From contig JBEKYH010000150.1 of assembly GCA_049511115.1 (NCBI GenBank), positions 1-9,982 of the forward strand: a stretch of DNA of 9,982 bases, written 5' to 3'. The notes beneath the pieces were generated by a model. That model made no database searches. It saw nothing but the letters and a program-made list of their open reading frames with translations, and was not told where the DNA came from. Within the stretch, counting starts at the first letter, position 1; every line of letters begins with the position of its first letter. The position numbers and the translations under genes were made by a program. This document shows positions 1-6,247 of the stretch, piece after piece. Source of the stretch: JBEKYH01 sp049511115 (GTDB lineage Bacteria; Planctomycetota; Phycisphaerae; Tepidisphaerales; Tepidisphaeraceae).

Positions 1-1282
1 AGGTCAATTCATCGCCGCCGGGCGGGTCGAGATAAGGATCCGTGAGGCGGTAATCCATTGCGGACAGGCCTGATGTACCGGGGTAAGCGAGATAGGTAGC
101 CTGCACGGGGGCGGGTTTGTAGGCGAAGGCCAAAAGGCGATTGTGAGGAGCGTGGAGGGTCAGGTCCACGAGGATATCGATGCCGTCCTGGCGGATGAGG
201 TCGGCGGCGTGGCGATCGGAAATGCCTATCAGGTTGCGCCACCTGTCGACGTGGTTGCGAATTCTGCTGGTGGTGGTGTCAGGGACGAGGACATTAGCGT
301 AGGCGAAAATTTCGACGTTTTGATGGTGGTGATTCTCCAGGAGAGGGAGGATGAATCGCCCGAGGGAATCGTCCCGGAAATCGGCGGAGACATAGCCAAT
401 TCGCAGGCACCTGTCGGGATTGCGGTCGTTGGCGTGCGGTTGACGAAACTTCTTCCGAGGCTCGGCGTGCTGCTGGTCCCAGCGGTGATGCTCGATAGCG
501 ATGGCCGCCGCGTCGTAGCCGGGATGATGATGCAGGGCATGGATGAGATTGCTGTGGAATTCGACAAAGGTCGGCTCAATCTCCACCGCGACGCGAAATT
601 CGGCGACGGCTTCGTCGATCCGCCCTGCGCTCGCCAGGGCCTTGCCAAGGCTGCTGTACGGTTGGGCGTACATGAAATTGAGGTCGATGGCGCGCTTAAG
701 AACTTCGATGGCCTCGTCGGGATGGCCGGAACCTTGAAGCGCGTTGCCGAGGTTGTTGTGAGCTTCAGCAAAATCGGGGGCAAGCGCAACCGCGTGGCGA
801 CATGCGGCGATGGCCTCGTCGAAGCGCTGCTGGTCAAAGAGGGCGCTCCCGAGATTACTGAGCGCGTGAGCGAAATCTGGCTTGAGCATAAGCGCCTGGT
901 GGAACGCGGCGACGGCCTCGCCGAGGAATCCCTTTAAATGCAGAGCGATGCCGATGTTGTTGTACGCTTCGGGGAATTCCGGCTTGAGAGCCAGGGCCTG
1001 GCGATAAGCGGCGAGAGCTTCGTCCACATGTCCCTGGCCTCGCAAGGCGTTGCCAAAATCGACGAGGACGGCCGCGTCGGCGGGTTTGAGGGGGACCGCC
1101 TGGCGCAGCAAATTGGCGGCGGCGTCGTGTCTGGCGGCTTTGTATGCGATGATTCCCAGGAGATGAAGCGCGTTGCCGTGCTGGGGGTCGTAGCCCAGGA
1201 TGCGGCGGCAGAGCAGCTCGGCCTGGCGCAGGCGGCCCGACTCGTAATGCTCCAGGGCGATGTTATAGGGATCATCCGGCAT
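1..1282 (-). CDS. TPR protein with SPINDLY/O-GlcNAc-transferase-like (GT41) domain, C-terminus beyond window
   Basis: Reading the minus strand from the ATG at 1282-1280 gives 427 uninterrupted residues that run off the left edge. Residues 1 to about 236 form roughly seven tandem 34-residue TPR units, recognisable by repeated A-x-x-N-x-G-x-A-L and D-E-A-x-x-x-Y/F-x-x-A-L-x-L-x-P patterns, for example PEFPEAYNNIGIALHLKG. From about residue 292 the GT41 catalytic region starts with LRIGYVSADFR, then DGIDILVDLTLHAPHNRL (367-383), KPAPVQATYLAYPGTSGLSAMD (389-410) and YRLTDPYLDPPGG, all family hallmarks. Members are cytosolic glycosyltransferases or predicted ones that move a sugar from a nucleotide sugar to protein; the TPRs bind the acceptor. 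The second, nucleotide-sugar-binding half is missing only because the window ends. Residue 305 is Asp where the family usually has His (DxRxHS), so activity is uncertain. The gene diverges from the SRPBCC gene; no clear Shine-Dalgarno precedes the start. The family call is firm, the substrate unknown. Confidence 0.9.
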   Translation of the reverse strand, partial: MPDDPYNIALEHYESGRLRQAELLCRRILGYDPQHGNALHLLGIIAYKAARHDAAANLLRQAVPLKPADAAVLVDFGNALRGQGHVDEALAAYRQALALKPEFPEAYNNIGIALHLKGFLGEAVAAFHQALMLKPDFAHALSNLGSALFDQQRFDEAIAACRHAVALAPDFAEAHNNLGNALQGSGHPDEAIEVLKRAIDLNFMYAQPYSSLGKALASAGRIDEAVAEFRVAVEIEPTFVEFHSNLIHALHHHPGYDAAAIAIEHHRWDQQHAEPRKKFRQPHANDRNPDRCLRIGYVSADFRDDSLGRFILPLLENHHHQNVEIFAYANVLVPDTTTSRIRNHVDRWRNLIGISDRHAADLIRQDGIDILVDLTLHAPHNRLLAFAYKPAPVQATYLAYPGTSGLSAMDYRLTDPYLDPPGGDELT

Positions 1283-1305
1283 GGTTAAAGTATTTCCAAG
1301 CGGCG

Positions 1306-1334
1306 ATGATACGATTGTCCGCACGTTGTCGCAA
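1306..1334 (-). promoter_or_regulatory. Candidate sigma70-type promoter for the TPR-GT41 gene
   Basis: On the minus strand a TTGCGA hexamer (1334-1329; 4 of 6 to TTGACA) is separated by exactly 17 nt from TATCAT (1311-1306; 5 of 6 to TATAAT). Transcription would begin near 1299, about 17 nt before the start codon, which leaves a very short leader without a visible ribosome-binding site. It lies in the 109-bp divergent gap before the SRPBCC gene. This is a match by eye only. Confidence 0.35.
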
Positions 1335-1391
1335 AATTCGGTTGTGGGAAATCGGCCGAATGAGAGAAGTGTAAGGAAGGCTACGGGGCAC

Positions 1392-1799
1392 ATGCTGAAA
1401 ACAATCGTACAATCGGTGCGTTTTGCCGCCAGCGCGGGGGAACTGTATGACATCTACCTCGATCCCGCGCGCCATGCGGCAGTGACGGGGGCGCCGGTGA
1501 AAATCAGCGCCAAAACCGGCAGTAAATTCAGCGCTTTTGACGGGATGCTCAGCGGGAGGATGCTGTTTACGATTTCCGCACAACTCATCGTGCAGCGATG
1601 GAGAAGCTGCATGTTTCATGAAGGGGATTTGGATTCGATCCTGGTGCTTCGCTTCATCCAGGACGGCAAGCGCGGACGGATTGACCTCGTACATGCCAAC
1701 GTCCCCAACCACGATTTTGCGGGCGTGACCGAGGGGTGGGAGAAATATTACTGGAAGCCGCTGCGGGCGTATCTAAAAACTTCGCGGTTAAACGGCTAA
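1392..1799 (+). CDS. SRPBCC / AHSA1 (activator of Hsp90 ATPase homologue 1-like) domain protein
   Basis: The protein has 135 residues, the usual length of a single-domain AHSA1-type SRPBCC protein, which folds into a helix-grip hydrophobic pocket and is cytosolic. Family features visible in order are an N-terminal strand (LKTIVQSVRFAASAGELYDIYLD), then RHAAVTGAPVKISAKTGSKFSAFDGMLSG (residues about 26-54), IVQRWR, DSILVLRF, and the C-terminal helix GVTEGWEKYYWKPLRAYLK. An upstream in-frame extension to 1281 would add 37 residues unlike the family, so I chose the ATG at 1392; AAGGAAGG at 1373-1380 lies 11 nt before it. The ligand cannot be deduced: the family includes lipid or small-molecule binders and stress-related proteins. 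Its stop is in the same reading frame as, and 12 nt before, the methyltransferase start, so the two are probably co-transcribed. Confidence 0.85.
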   Translation: MLKTIVQSVRFAASAGELYDIYLDPARHAAVTGAPVKISAKTGSKFSAFDGMLSGRMLFTISAQLIVQRWRSCMFHEGDLDSILVLRFIQDGKRGRIDLVHANVPNHDFAGVTEGWEKYYWKPLRAYLKTSRLNG

Positions 1800-1811
1800 C
1801 ATGCTTTCCCA

Positions 1812-3065
1812 TTGACGCGGCTCCGATCCATCCAAGCCGAGACCAACAAGCTCGCGCCGGAGGATCGCGCGGGGCATGACTGGTATCGGTTTGTTCTCTC
1901 CTTTCCGCCGCACTTGGTGCGGGATTATCTGGAAGAATTTGAGGTGACGGCACAGTCACAGGTGCTCGACCCGTTTTGCGGAACGGGCACGACGCTGGTG
2001 GAATGCGCCAAGCGGGGAATCAAGTCGGTTGGCGTCGAGGCCAATCCGATGGCGCATTTCGCGGCGGAAGTAAAGACAAATTGGTCTGGCGATCCAAGCG
2101 AACTGCTCCATGATTCGCAGTGCGTTGCGGACGAGGCGGCCGCGGCGATGGGCGGTCCGCCGTGGAGAACGCTGCCCGAGGAAGCAGCGGAGCTTTTATT
2201 GGCCGATTCGATCTCGCCGCTGCCGCTGCACAGGACGCTCGTCTTGCTCGAAACGCTCAATCGCAATTCGATGCTTCCGGTGCGGCGATATCAGCGCCTG
2301 GCGCTCGCGAAGGCGCTGGTGACGACGATTGGCAATCTGCGGTTTGGGCCGGAGGTGGGCGTCGGGCCGCCAAAGGCCGACTCGCCCGTCCTCGAATCGT
2401 GGCTGGAAAATGTGCGGGCGATTGCCTGCGATCTTGAAGAACTGCGGCGGCTGAATAGTCCGCGGCCGCGCGTGCATCATGCGGATTCGCGGCGGGCCAG
2501 TGCGTTGATTGAGCCGAAGTCGATAGACGCAATTGTCACGTCACCCCCCTACCCCAATGAAAAAGACTATACGCGCACCACGCGCCTGGAATCCGTCTTG
2601 CTCGGCTTTCTGAAAAACAAGGCAGACCTGAGGGCGCTAAAAGGCGGGCTGATGCGATCCAACACGCGCAATGTCTACAAGGACGACCACGACGACGAAT
2701 GGATCGCGGGGCACGGAGCGATCCAGCAGATTGCCGATGCGATTGAAAATCGCCGCATCGAACTGGGCAAGACCAGCGGATTTGAGCGGCTTTATGCGCG
2801 CGTGACGCGCCTTTATTTTGGCGGAATGGCCCGGCATCTCGAAGAGTTGAAACCGCTTCTCAAGCCGGGGGCGAGATTAGCGTATGTGGTCGGAGACCAG
2901 GCGTCTTATTTGCGGATCATGATCCGAACCGGGCAATTGCTGGCCGACGTGGCGCAGCGGTTGGGATATCGCGTGGACGGAATTGACCTGTTCCGCACCC
3001 GGCGGGCGACCGCGACGGGAGAGTTGCTGAGAGAGGAAGTGCTCTTGCTCCGATGGCCCGGGTGA
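1812..3065 (+). CDS. Site-specific DNA methyltransferase (N6-adenine or N4-cytosine amino-MTase), TTG start
   Basis: This 417-residue protein carries the two signature motifs of SAM-dependent exocyclic-amino DNA methyltransferases. Motif I, the SAM-binding loop DPFCGTGTTL, is at residues 53-62 and is followed by the acidic strand end GVEANPMA. Motif IV, TSPPYPNEKDYTR, is at about 243-255, with Ser-Pro-Pro-Tyr as the catalytic loop. The order I then IV, about 185 residues apart, is that of the alpha group or a permuted variant; SPPY fits m4C or m6A, and I cannot choose between them. The segment between the motifs and the C-terminal part (SGFERLYARVTRLYFGG, LAYVVGDQASYLRIMIRTG) may hold target recognition and the rest of the fold. 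An in-frame stop at 1797-1799 and no early ATG make TTG at 1812 the only plausible common start; no strong ribosome site precedes it, so it may be translationally coupled to the SRPBCC gene. No endonuclease gene is adjacent, so it looks like an orphan methyltransferase. Confidence 0.87.
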   Translation: MTRLRSIQAETNKLAPEDRAGHDWYRFVLSFPPHLVRDYLEEFEVTAQSQVLDPFCGTGTTLVECAKRGIKSVGVEANPMAHFAAEVKTNWSGDPSELLHDSQCVADEAAAAMGGPPWRTLPEEAAELLLADSISPLPLHRTLVLLETLNRNSMLPVRRYQRLALAKALVTTIGNLRFGPEVGVGPPKADSPVLESWLENVRAIACDLEELRRLNSPRPRVHHADSRRASALIEPKSIDAIVTSPPYPNEKDYTRTTRLESVLLGFLKNKADLRALKGGLMRSNTRNVYKDDHDDEWIAGHGAIQQIADAIENRRIELGKTSGFERLYARVTRLYFGGMARHLEELKPLLKPGARLAYVVGDQASYLRIMIRTGQLLADVAQRLGYRVDGIDLFRTRRATATGELLREEVLLLRWPG

Positions 3066-3073
3066 GAAAAGCC

Positions 3074-3275
3074 AAATCGAACCGCCAAGACCGCCAAGAA
3101 CGCCCAGGAATTCAGAAATGCTTACTCACCGCGAAGGCGCAGAGGACGCGGAGCAGACCGAAATCGAAATCGATTCTTTTGGCAACGATTTGATTTAACT
3201 CCTCTGCGAACTCTGCGCCTCTGCGGTTGGTAAGGTTCTCCCTTGGCGTTCTTGGCGGACTTGGCGGTTCGATTT
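3074..3275. repeat. Nested inverted-repeat element with 9-nt-periodic arms
   Basis: The outer arms are 3074-3108 and the reverse complement of 3241-3275, which agree at 33 of 35 positions; they contain repeated CCGCCAAGA-like units. An inner pair, 3121-3153 against 3202-3234, agrees at about 26 of 33 positions and has a different 9-nt unit (CGCAGAGG / CTCTGCG). The centre is about 48 nt of less GC-rich sequence. The whole could fold as one long hairpin. It fills most of the gap between the methyltransferase stop and the EF-G-like gene. From memory, very similar CTTGGCG/CTCTGCG-type intergenic repeats are scattered in planctomycete and other environmental genomes, but I cannot search. It could act as a transcription barrier between the flanking genes. 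No transposase is encoded; short frames inside it are by-products of the periodicity. Confidence 0.85.
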
Positions 3276-3287
3276 CTGCGAATTGTC

Positions 3288-3315
3288 TTGGCCAAAAGCT
3301 AACCAAATCTATAAA
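3288..3315 (+). promoter_or_regulatory. Candidate promoter for the EF-G-like/DinB unit
   Basis: TTGGCC (3288-3293) and TATAAA (3310-3315; 5 of 6 to TATAAT) are 16 nt apart, just beyond the inverted-repeat element and about 68 nt before the start of the EF-G-like gene. A small GCGGC/GCCGC hairpin lies in the presumed leader near 3339-3353. The -35 match is weak, and the assignment is by eye. Confidence 0.35.
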
Positions 3316-3382
3316 CTGGGGGATGGTGTGTGCCGTTGGCGGCGGCGAGCCGCTGTCCTATCTTTTCGCCAGGAGATCAGCC

Positions 3383-5425
3383 ATGCCTTCCTATACCACG
3401 GGTGACATCAGAAACGTCCTTATCGTCGGCCACGGGGGCAGCGGAAAGACCACCTTGGCCGACGCAATGATTTACGCGGCCGGCGCGGTGAACCGGAAAG
3501 GTTCGGTGACTGACGGCAGCAGTTTCGGCGATTTTGAGAAGGAAGAGAAGGAACACGGACATTCGATCTACGCTCACCTGCTCAATTGCGATCACATGGG
3601 CAAGCACATCAATCTGATCGACACGCCGGGCAGCCCCGACCTGGCGGGGCAGGCGATTGCCTGTCTGCCGGCAGTCGAGACGGTGGCTTGCGTCATCAAC
3701 GCACAGAGCGGGATTGAAGTCGTCACGCGGCGGCTCATGGAGGCGGCCAAGGAACGCAATGTGCCGCGGGCGATCATCATCAATAAGATCGATCTGCCGG
3801 AACTCGATCTGCCGGCGCTGGTCGCGCGGATTCAGGAGACCTTTGGGCATGAGTGCCTGCCGATCAATCTGCCAACGGGTTCGGGCAAGGCGGTGGTGGA
3901 GTGTCTGCTGAATAATTCGGGGGAGGCGGATTTCGGATCGGTCAAGGAGTCGCATACCGCGATCCTCGACCAGATCGTCGAGCTCGACGAAGGGTTGATG
4001 GAAAAATATCTGTCGGGCGACGAGCCGGATTACACGCTGCTGCATGCGCCGTTTGAAAAGGCAATGGACGAGGGGCATGTGGTGCCAATCTGTTTCACCG
4101 ACGCGCGGAGCGGCGTGGGCGTGCCGGAACTCCTGGACGCGATCGCGCGGCATTTCCCCAGCCCGCTGGAGGGAAATCCGATGCCTTTCCTGACGGGGGA
4201 GGGAGCCAATGAGAAGCCGTTTGCGTATGTGCCGGATGTGAACAAGACGCTGCTGGCTCACGTGTTTAAGGTGACGACCGACCCGTTCGTGGGGAAGCTG
4301 GCGCTGTTCCGCGTGCATCAGGGAAAGGCGGCGGCGAATTCGCAGATTTACATCGGCCATGCCAAAAAGCCGATCAAGCTGGGGCATATTTCGCATGTGC
4401 AGGGGAAGGACCATCGGGAAGTGCAGGAGATCATCGCGGGGGATGTCGGCGCGGTGGCCAAGATCGAGGAGATTCACACCGGCGACGTGCTGCATGACGA
4501 TCACGCGCTGGACAGCGTGCATTTGAAGCCGCTGGTGTTTCCAACGCCGATGTTCGGGCTGGCCATCACGCCCAAGGCGCGCGGCGATGAGCAGAAGATC
4601 AGCGGGGCGCTGGCGAAGTTGGCGGAGGAAGATCCGACATTCAAATGGAGCAGCGACCGGCAGACGCACGAGGTCGTTATCCACGGTCTGGGCGAACTGC
4701 ATCTGCGGCTGGTGCTGGAGCGCTTTGCGAAGCGCGGATTGCACGTGGATACCAAGCCGCCCAAAATCGCCTACCGCGAGACGATTCAGCAGTCGGCCGA
4801 TGGGCACTACCGGCATAAGAAACAAACCGGCGGGGCGGGACAATTCGGCGAAGTGTTCCTGCGCGTCGAGCCGCTGGAGCGCGGCAAGGGATTTGAGATC
4901 GTCAATGAAGTGATCGGCGGGACCATCCCGGGGCAGTTTATCCCGGCGGTGGAGAAAGGGATTCACGACCTGATGGATATGGGGGCCATTGCCGGATATC
5001 CGCTGCAGGACATCCGCATTGCCATCACGGACGGGAAGCATCATCCCGTGGACAGCAAGGAAGTCGCCTTCCGAACGGCGGGCAAATTCGCGTTTAAGGA
5101 TGCCGTGATGAAGGCGCGCCCCGTGCTGCTGGAGCCGATTGTGCACATGGAAATTACCGTGCCGGAGGACAAGATGGGGGCCATCACCGGCGACCTGTCC
5201 GGCAAGCGCGGACGCATCCAGGGGACCGACGTGGTGGGCGGAGGAATGGCTATGATCAAAGCCAGTGCGCCGCTGGCGGAAGTGATGCAGTACCAGTCGC
5301 AGCTCAAGAGCGTCACCGGCGGGCAGGGATCGTTTGTGATGGAATTGAGCCACTACGAGGCGGTGCCGCCGCATGTGCAGCAGCAGATCGTGGCACAGTA
5401 CAAGCCGAAGGCGGAGGAAGAGTAG
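3383..5425 (+). CDS. Elongation factor G-like translational GTPase (EF-G paralogue)
   Basis: The 680-residue protein has the full EF-G layout: GTPase domain (1 to about 260), domain II, domain III (HGLGELHLRLVLERF), domain IV (about 467-590, with HKKQTGGAGQFGEV and the tip motif DGKHHPVDSKE around His553/His554) and C-terminal domain V. G1 is GHGGSGKT (16-23), G3 DTPG (80-83) and G4 NKID (134-137). Canonical EF-G has DTPGH with a GTPase-activating His and a RGITI switch I; here they are DTPGS (Ser84) and HGHSI (59-62). Together with the SGVGVPELLDAI segment this places it in the EF-G2/EF-G-like group rather than the housekeeping fusA group. Those paralogues bind ribosomes but often do not replace EF-G in translocation. 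ATG 3383 is preferred over upstream in-frame starts because AGGAG (3371-3375) sits 7 nt before it and the family N-terminus begins here; the upstream frame runs through the repeat element. Confidence 0.92.
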   Translation: MPSYTTGDIRNVLIVGHGGSGKTTLADAMIYAAGAVNRKGSVTDGSSFGDFEKEEKEHGHSIYAHLLNCDHMGKHINLIDTPGSPDLAGQAIACLPAVETVACVINAQSGIEVVTRRLMEAAKERNVPRAIIINKIDLPELDLPALVARIQETFGHECLPINLPTGSGKAVVECLLNNSGEADFGSVKESHTAILDQIVELDEGLMEKYLSGDEPDYTLLHAPFEKAMDEGHVVPICFTDARSGVGVPELLDAIARHFPSPLEGNPMPFLTGEGANEKPFAYVPDVNKTLLAHVFKVTTDPFVGKLALFRVHQGKAAANSQIYIGHAKKPIKLGHISHVQGKDHREVQEIIAGDVGAVAKIEEIHTGDVLHDDHALDSVHLKPLVFPTPMFGLAITPKARGDEQKISGALAKLAEEDPTFKWSSDRQTHEVVIHGLGELHLRLVLERFAKRGLHVDTKPPKIAYRETIQQSADGHYRHKKQTGGAGQFGEVFLRVEPLERGKGFEIVNEVIGGTIPGQFIPAVEKGIHDLMDMGAIAGYPLQDIRIAITDGKHHPVDSKEVAFRTAGKFAFKDAVMKARPVLLEPIVHMEITVPEDKMGAITGDLSGKRGRIQGTDVVGGGMAMIKASAPLAEVMQYQSQLKSVTGGQGSFVMELSHYEAVPPHVQQQIVAQYKPKAEEE

Positions 5426-5427
5426 CG

Positions 5428-5925
5428 ATGGCAACCAGCAATCCCCTGGACATTCTGCTTGAACACGACCAGTGGGCGACAACGCAGATTCTACACGCCT
5501 GCGAAAAGCTGACGGCCGATCAGTTTGCGCGGAAGTTCGAGATGGGCCCGGGTTCGTTGCAGGCCACGCTGACGCACATGATTTCCGCGAAGAAGACCTG
5601 GACGGATACCCTGATGGAGCGCCCGCTGACGGCGCGAATCGATCAGACCGGTGCAGTGTATTCGCTCGGGCAATTGCTTGAATTGCACAAGGAGTCGGGC
5701 GATGAATTCATGTTGGTTGCGAGGAAGCATCCCCTGGACGAAATCGTCAAACGAACGCGCGAGGGAAAGGAATTCTCGTTCACGCGCGGGGTGGTCATCG
5801 CGCAGGTCACCACGCATGGGATGCACCACCGCGCGCAGTGCCTGAACATGCTGAGGCATCTGGGGGTTAAGCCGCTGCCGATGTCCAGCGTGGCGGAGTG
5901 GGCGCGGACGGCTGTAATCGCATAG
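5428..5925 (+). CDS. DinB-family protein (four-helix-bundle, putative metal-dependent)
   Basis: The protein has 165 residues, normal for the DinB/YfiT-like family. It opens with LLEHDQWATTQILHACEKLTADQFARKFEMGPGSLQATLTHMISAKKTW, matching the first two helices: an early H-x-x-W and a helix-2 His. It ends with the helix motif THGMHHRAQCLNMLRHLGV, which supplies the later metal-binding His residues. Family members are cytosolic four-helix bundles with a three-His metal site; some are thiol-dependent transferases or DNA-damage-inducible, but no substrate can be read here. The start lies 2 nt after the EF-G-like stop, with GGAGG at 5413-5417 inside that gene's end, so the two are almost certainly one transcript. 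No functional link between the two is obvious. Confidence 0.88.
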   Translation: MATSNPLDILLEHDQWATTQILHACEKLTADQFARKFEMGPGSLQATLTHMISAKKTWTDTLMERPLTARIDQTGAVYSLGQLLELHKESGDEFMLVARKHPLDEIVKRTREGKEFSFTRGVVIAQVTTHGMHHRAQCLNMLRHLGVKPLPMSSVAEWARTAVIA

Positions 5926-6077
5926 TAGCACTGGTTTTCAGGCTGGTCTGCGACTGGATTTAACGACACAGCCGGGGTTGCGCCGCACCGCCGATTGCCA
6001 TGGGCCGCGCCTTGCTAGGTAATTGTTTATCGCGCGGGCATTTCTGTTCATGCCGAATCTTATCGACGTGATAGTGC

Positions 6078-6124
6078 CAATGTTCCCGGAGAGGCTCGAA
6101 CCTTCAACCTTCGGCTCAGGAGGC
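6078..6124 (-). repeat. Isolated copy of the tRNA-Arg 3' half: probable attachment-site remnant
   Basis: These 47 nt match 9452-9498 in the same orientation at 45 of 47 positions, with differences at 6092 (A versus G) and 6118 (A versus C). In tRNA terms (minus strand) the copy runs from the end of the anticodon stem and the anticodon loop through the variable and T arms to the 3' acceptor strand and discriminator. The 5' half does not fold as a tRNA: the anticodon stem is broken and no acceptor partner is present. The extent, anticodon loop to 3' end, is typical of att cores used by tRNA-targeting tyrosine recombinases. A decayed tandem tRNA pseudogene is the alternative. Confidence 0.7.
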
Positions 6125-6201
6125 ACCGCACCAGTGCCCAATTCCTCGCGAATACGTGCCTTACGATTCTCACAAATTACAGGAATGGGTCTGGCTTTCA
6201 A

Positions 6202-6223
6202 GGGTTTGGTACGGGTTTGGTAC
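6202..6223 (+). repeat. 11-bp tandem direct repeat (GGGTTTGGTAC x2)
   Basis: Two perfect, immediately adjacent copies of GGGTTTGGTAC lie at 6202-6212 and 6213-6223, about 80 nt inside the att-like copy and just downstream of the kinase stop. They are followed by the A-rich stretch GACAAAAACAAAAC. Short direct repeats in this position relative to a tRNA att core are a common form of recombinase arm-binding site, but no recombinase is present to support that role. Confidence 0.6.
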
Positions 6224-6247
6224 GACAAAAACAAAACTTGTCAGGGT

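Larger units (their letters stand above)
5926..6247. other. Gap between convergent DinB and kinase genes, holding a tRNA-derived repeat
   Basis: This 322-bp stretch has no credible gene and no clear intrinsic terminator for either convergent gene. It contains the isolated tRNA-Arg 3'-end copy (6078-6124), a 5-bp-stem hairpin just beyond it (6122-6138, GGCAC/GTGCC) and an 11-bp tandem duplication (6202-6223). A minus-strand frame of 98 codons crosses it but starts with TTG, resembles no family and reads through the tRNA-derived sequence. Confidence 0.7.

Noticed and set aside
143..937. Plus-strand frame of 264 codons opposite the TPR-GT41 gene
   Set aside because: It is in exact codon register opposite the TPR-GT41 frame and reads as its complement; no family features.
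1281..1391. 37-residue N-terminal extension of the SRPBCC protein
   Set aside because: It would overlap the divergent gene's start codon and adds sequence unlike the family, whose N-terminal strand begins at the ATG at 1392.
3112..3306. Small minus-strand frame (64 codons) over the inverted-repeat element
   Set aside because: Its sequence (NRRGAEFAEE, LRVLCAFAVS) is the translation of the 9-nt repeat units; such proteins are annotation artefacts of this repeat.
3377..5482. Very long minus-strand open frame (701 codons) antisense to the EF-G-like gene
   Set aside because: It has no recognisable domain and is Arg/His/Leu-rich as expected for a shadow of a high-GC gene; the plus strand encodes an unmistakable EF-G-like protein across all domains.
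5938..6234. 98-codon minus-strand frame in the DinB-kinase gap, considered as an integrase C-terminal remnant
   Set aside because: It needs a TTG start, runs through the tRNA-derived repeat, and lacks any tyrosine-recombinase motif (no R-x-x-R or H-x-x-R/Tyr pattern).
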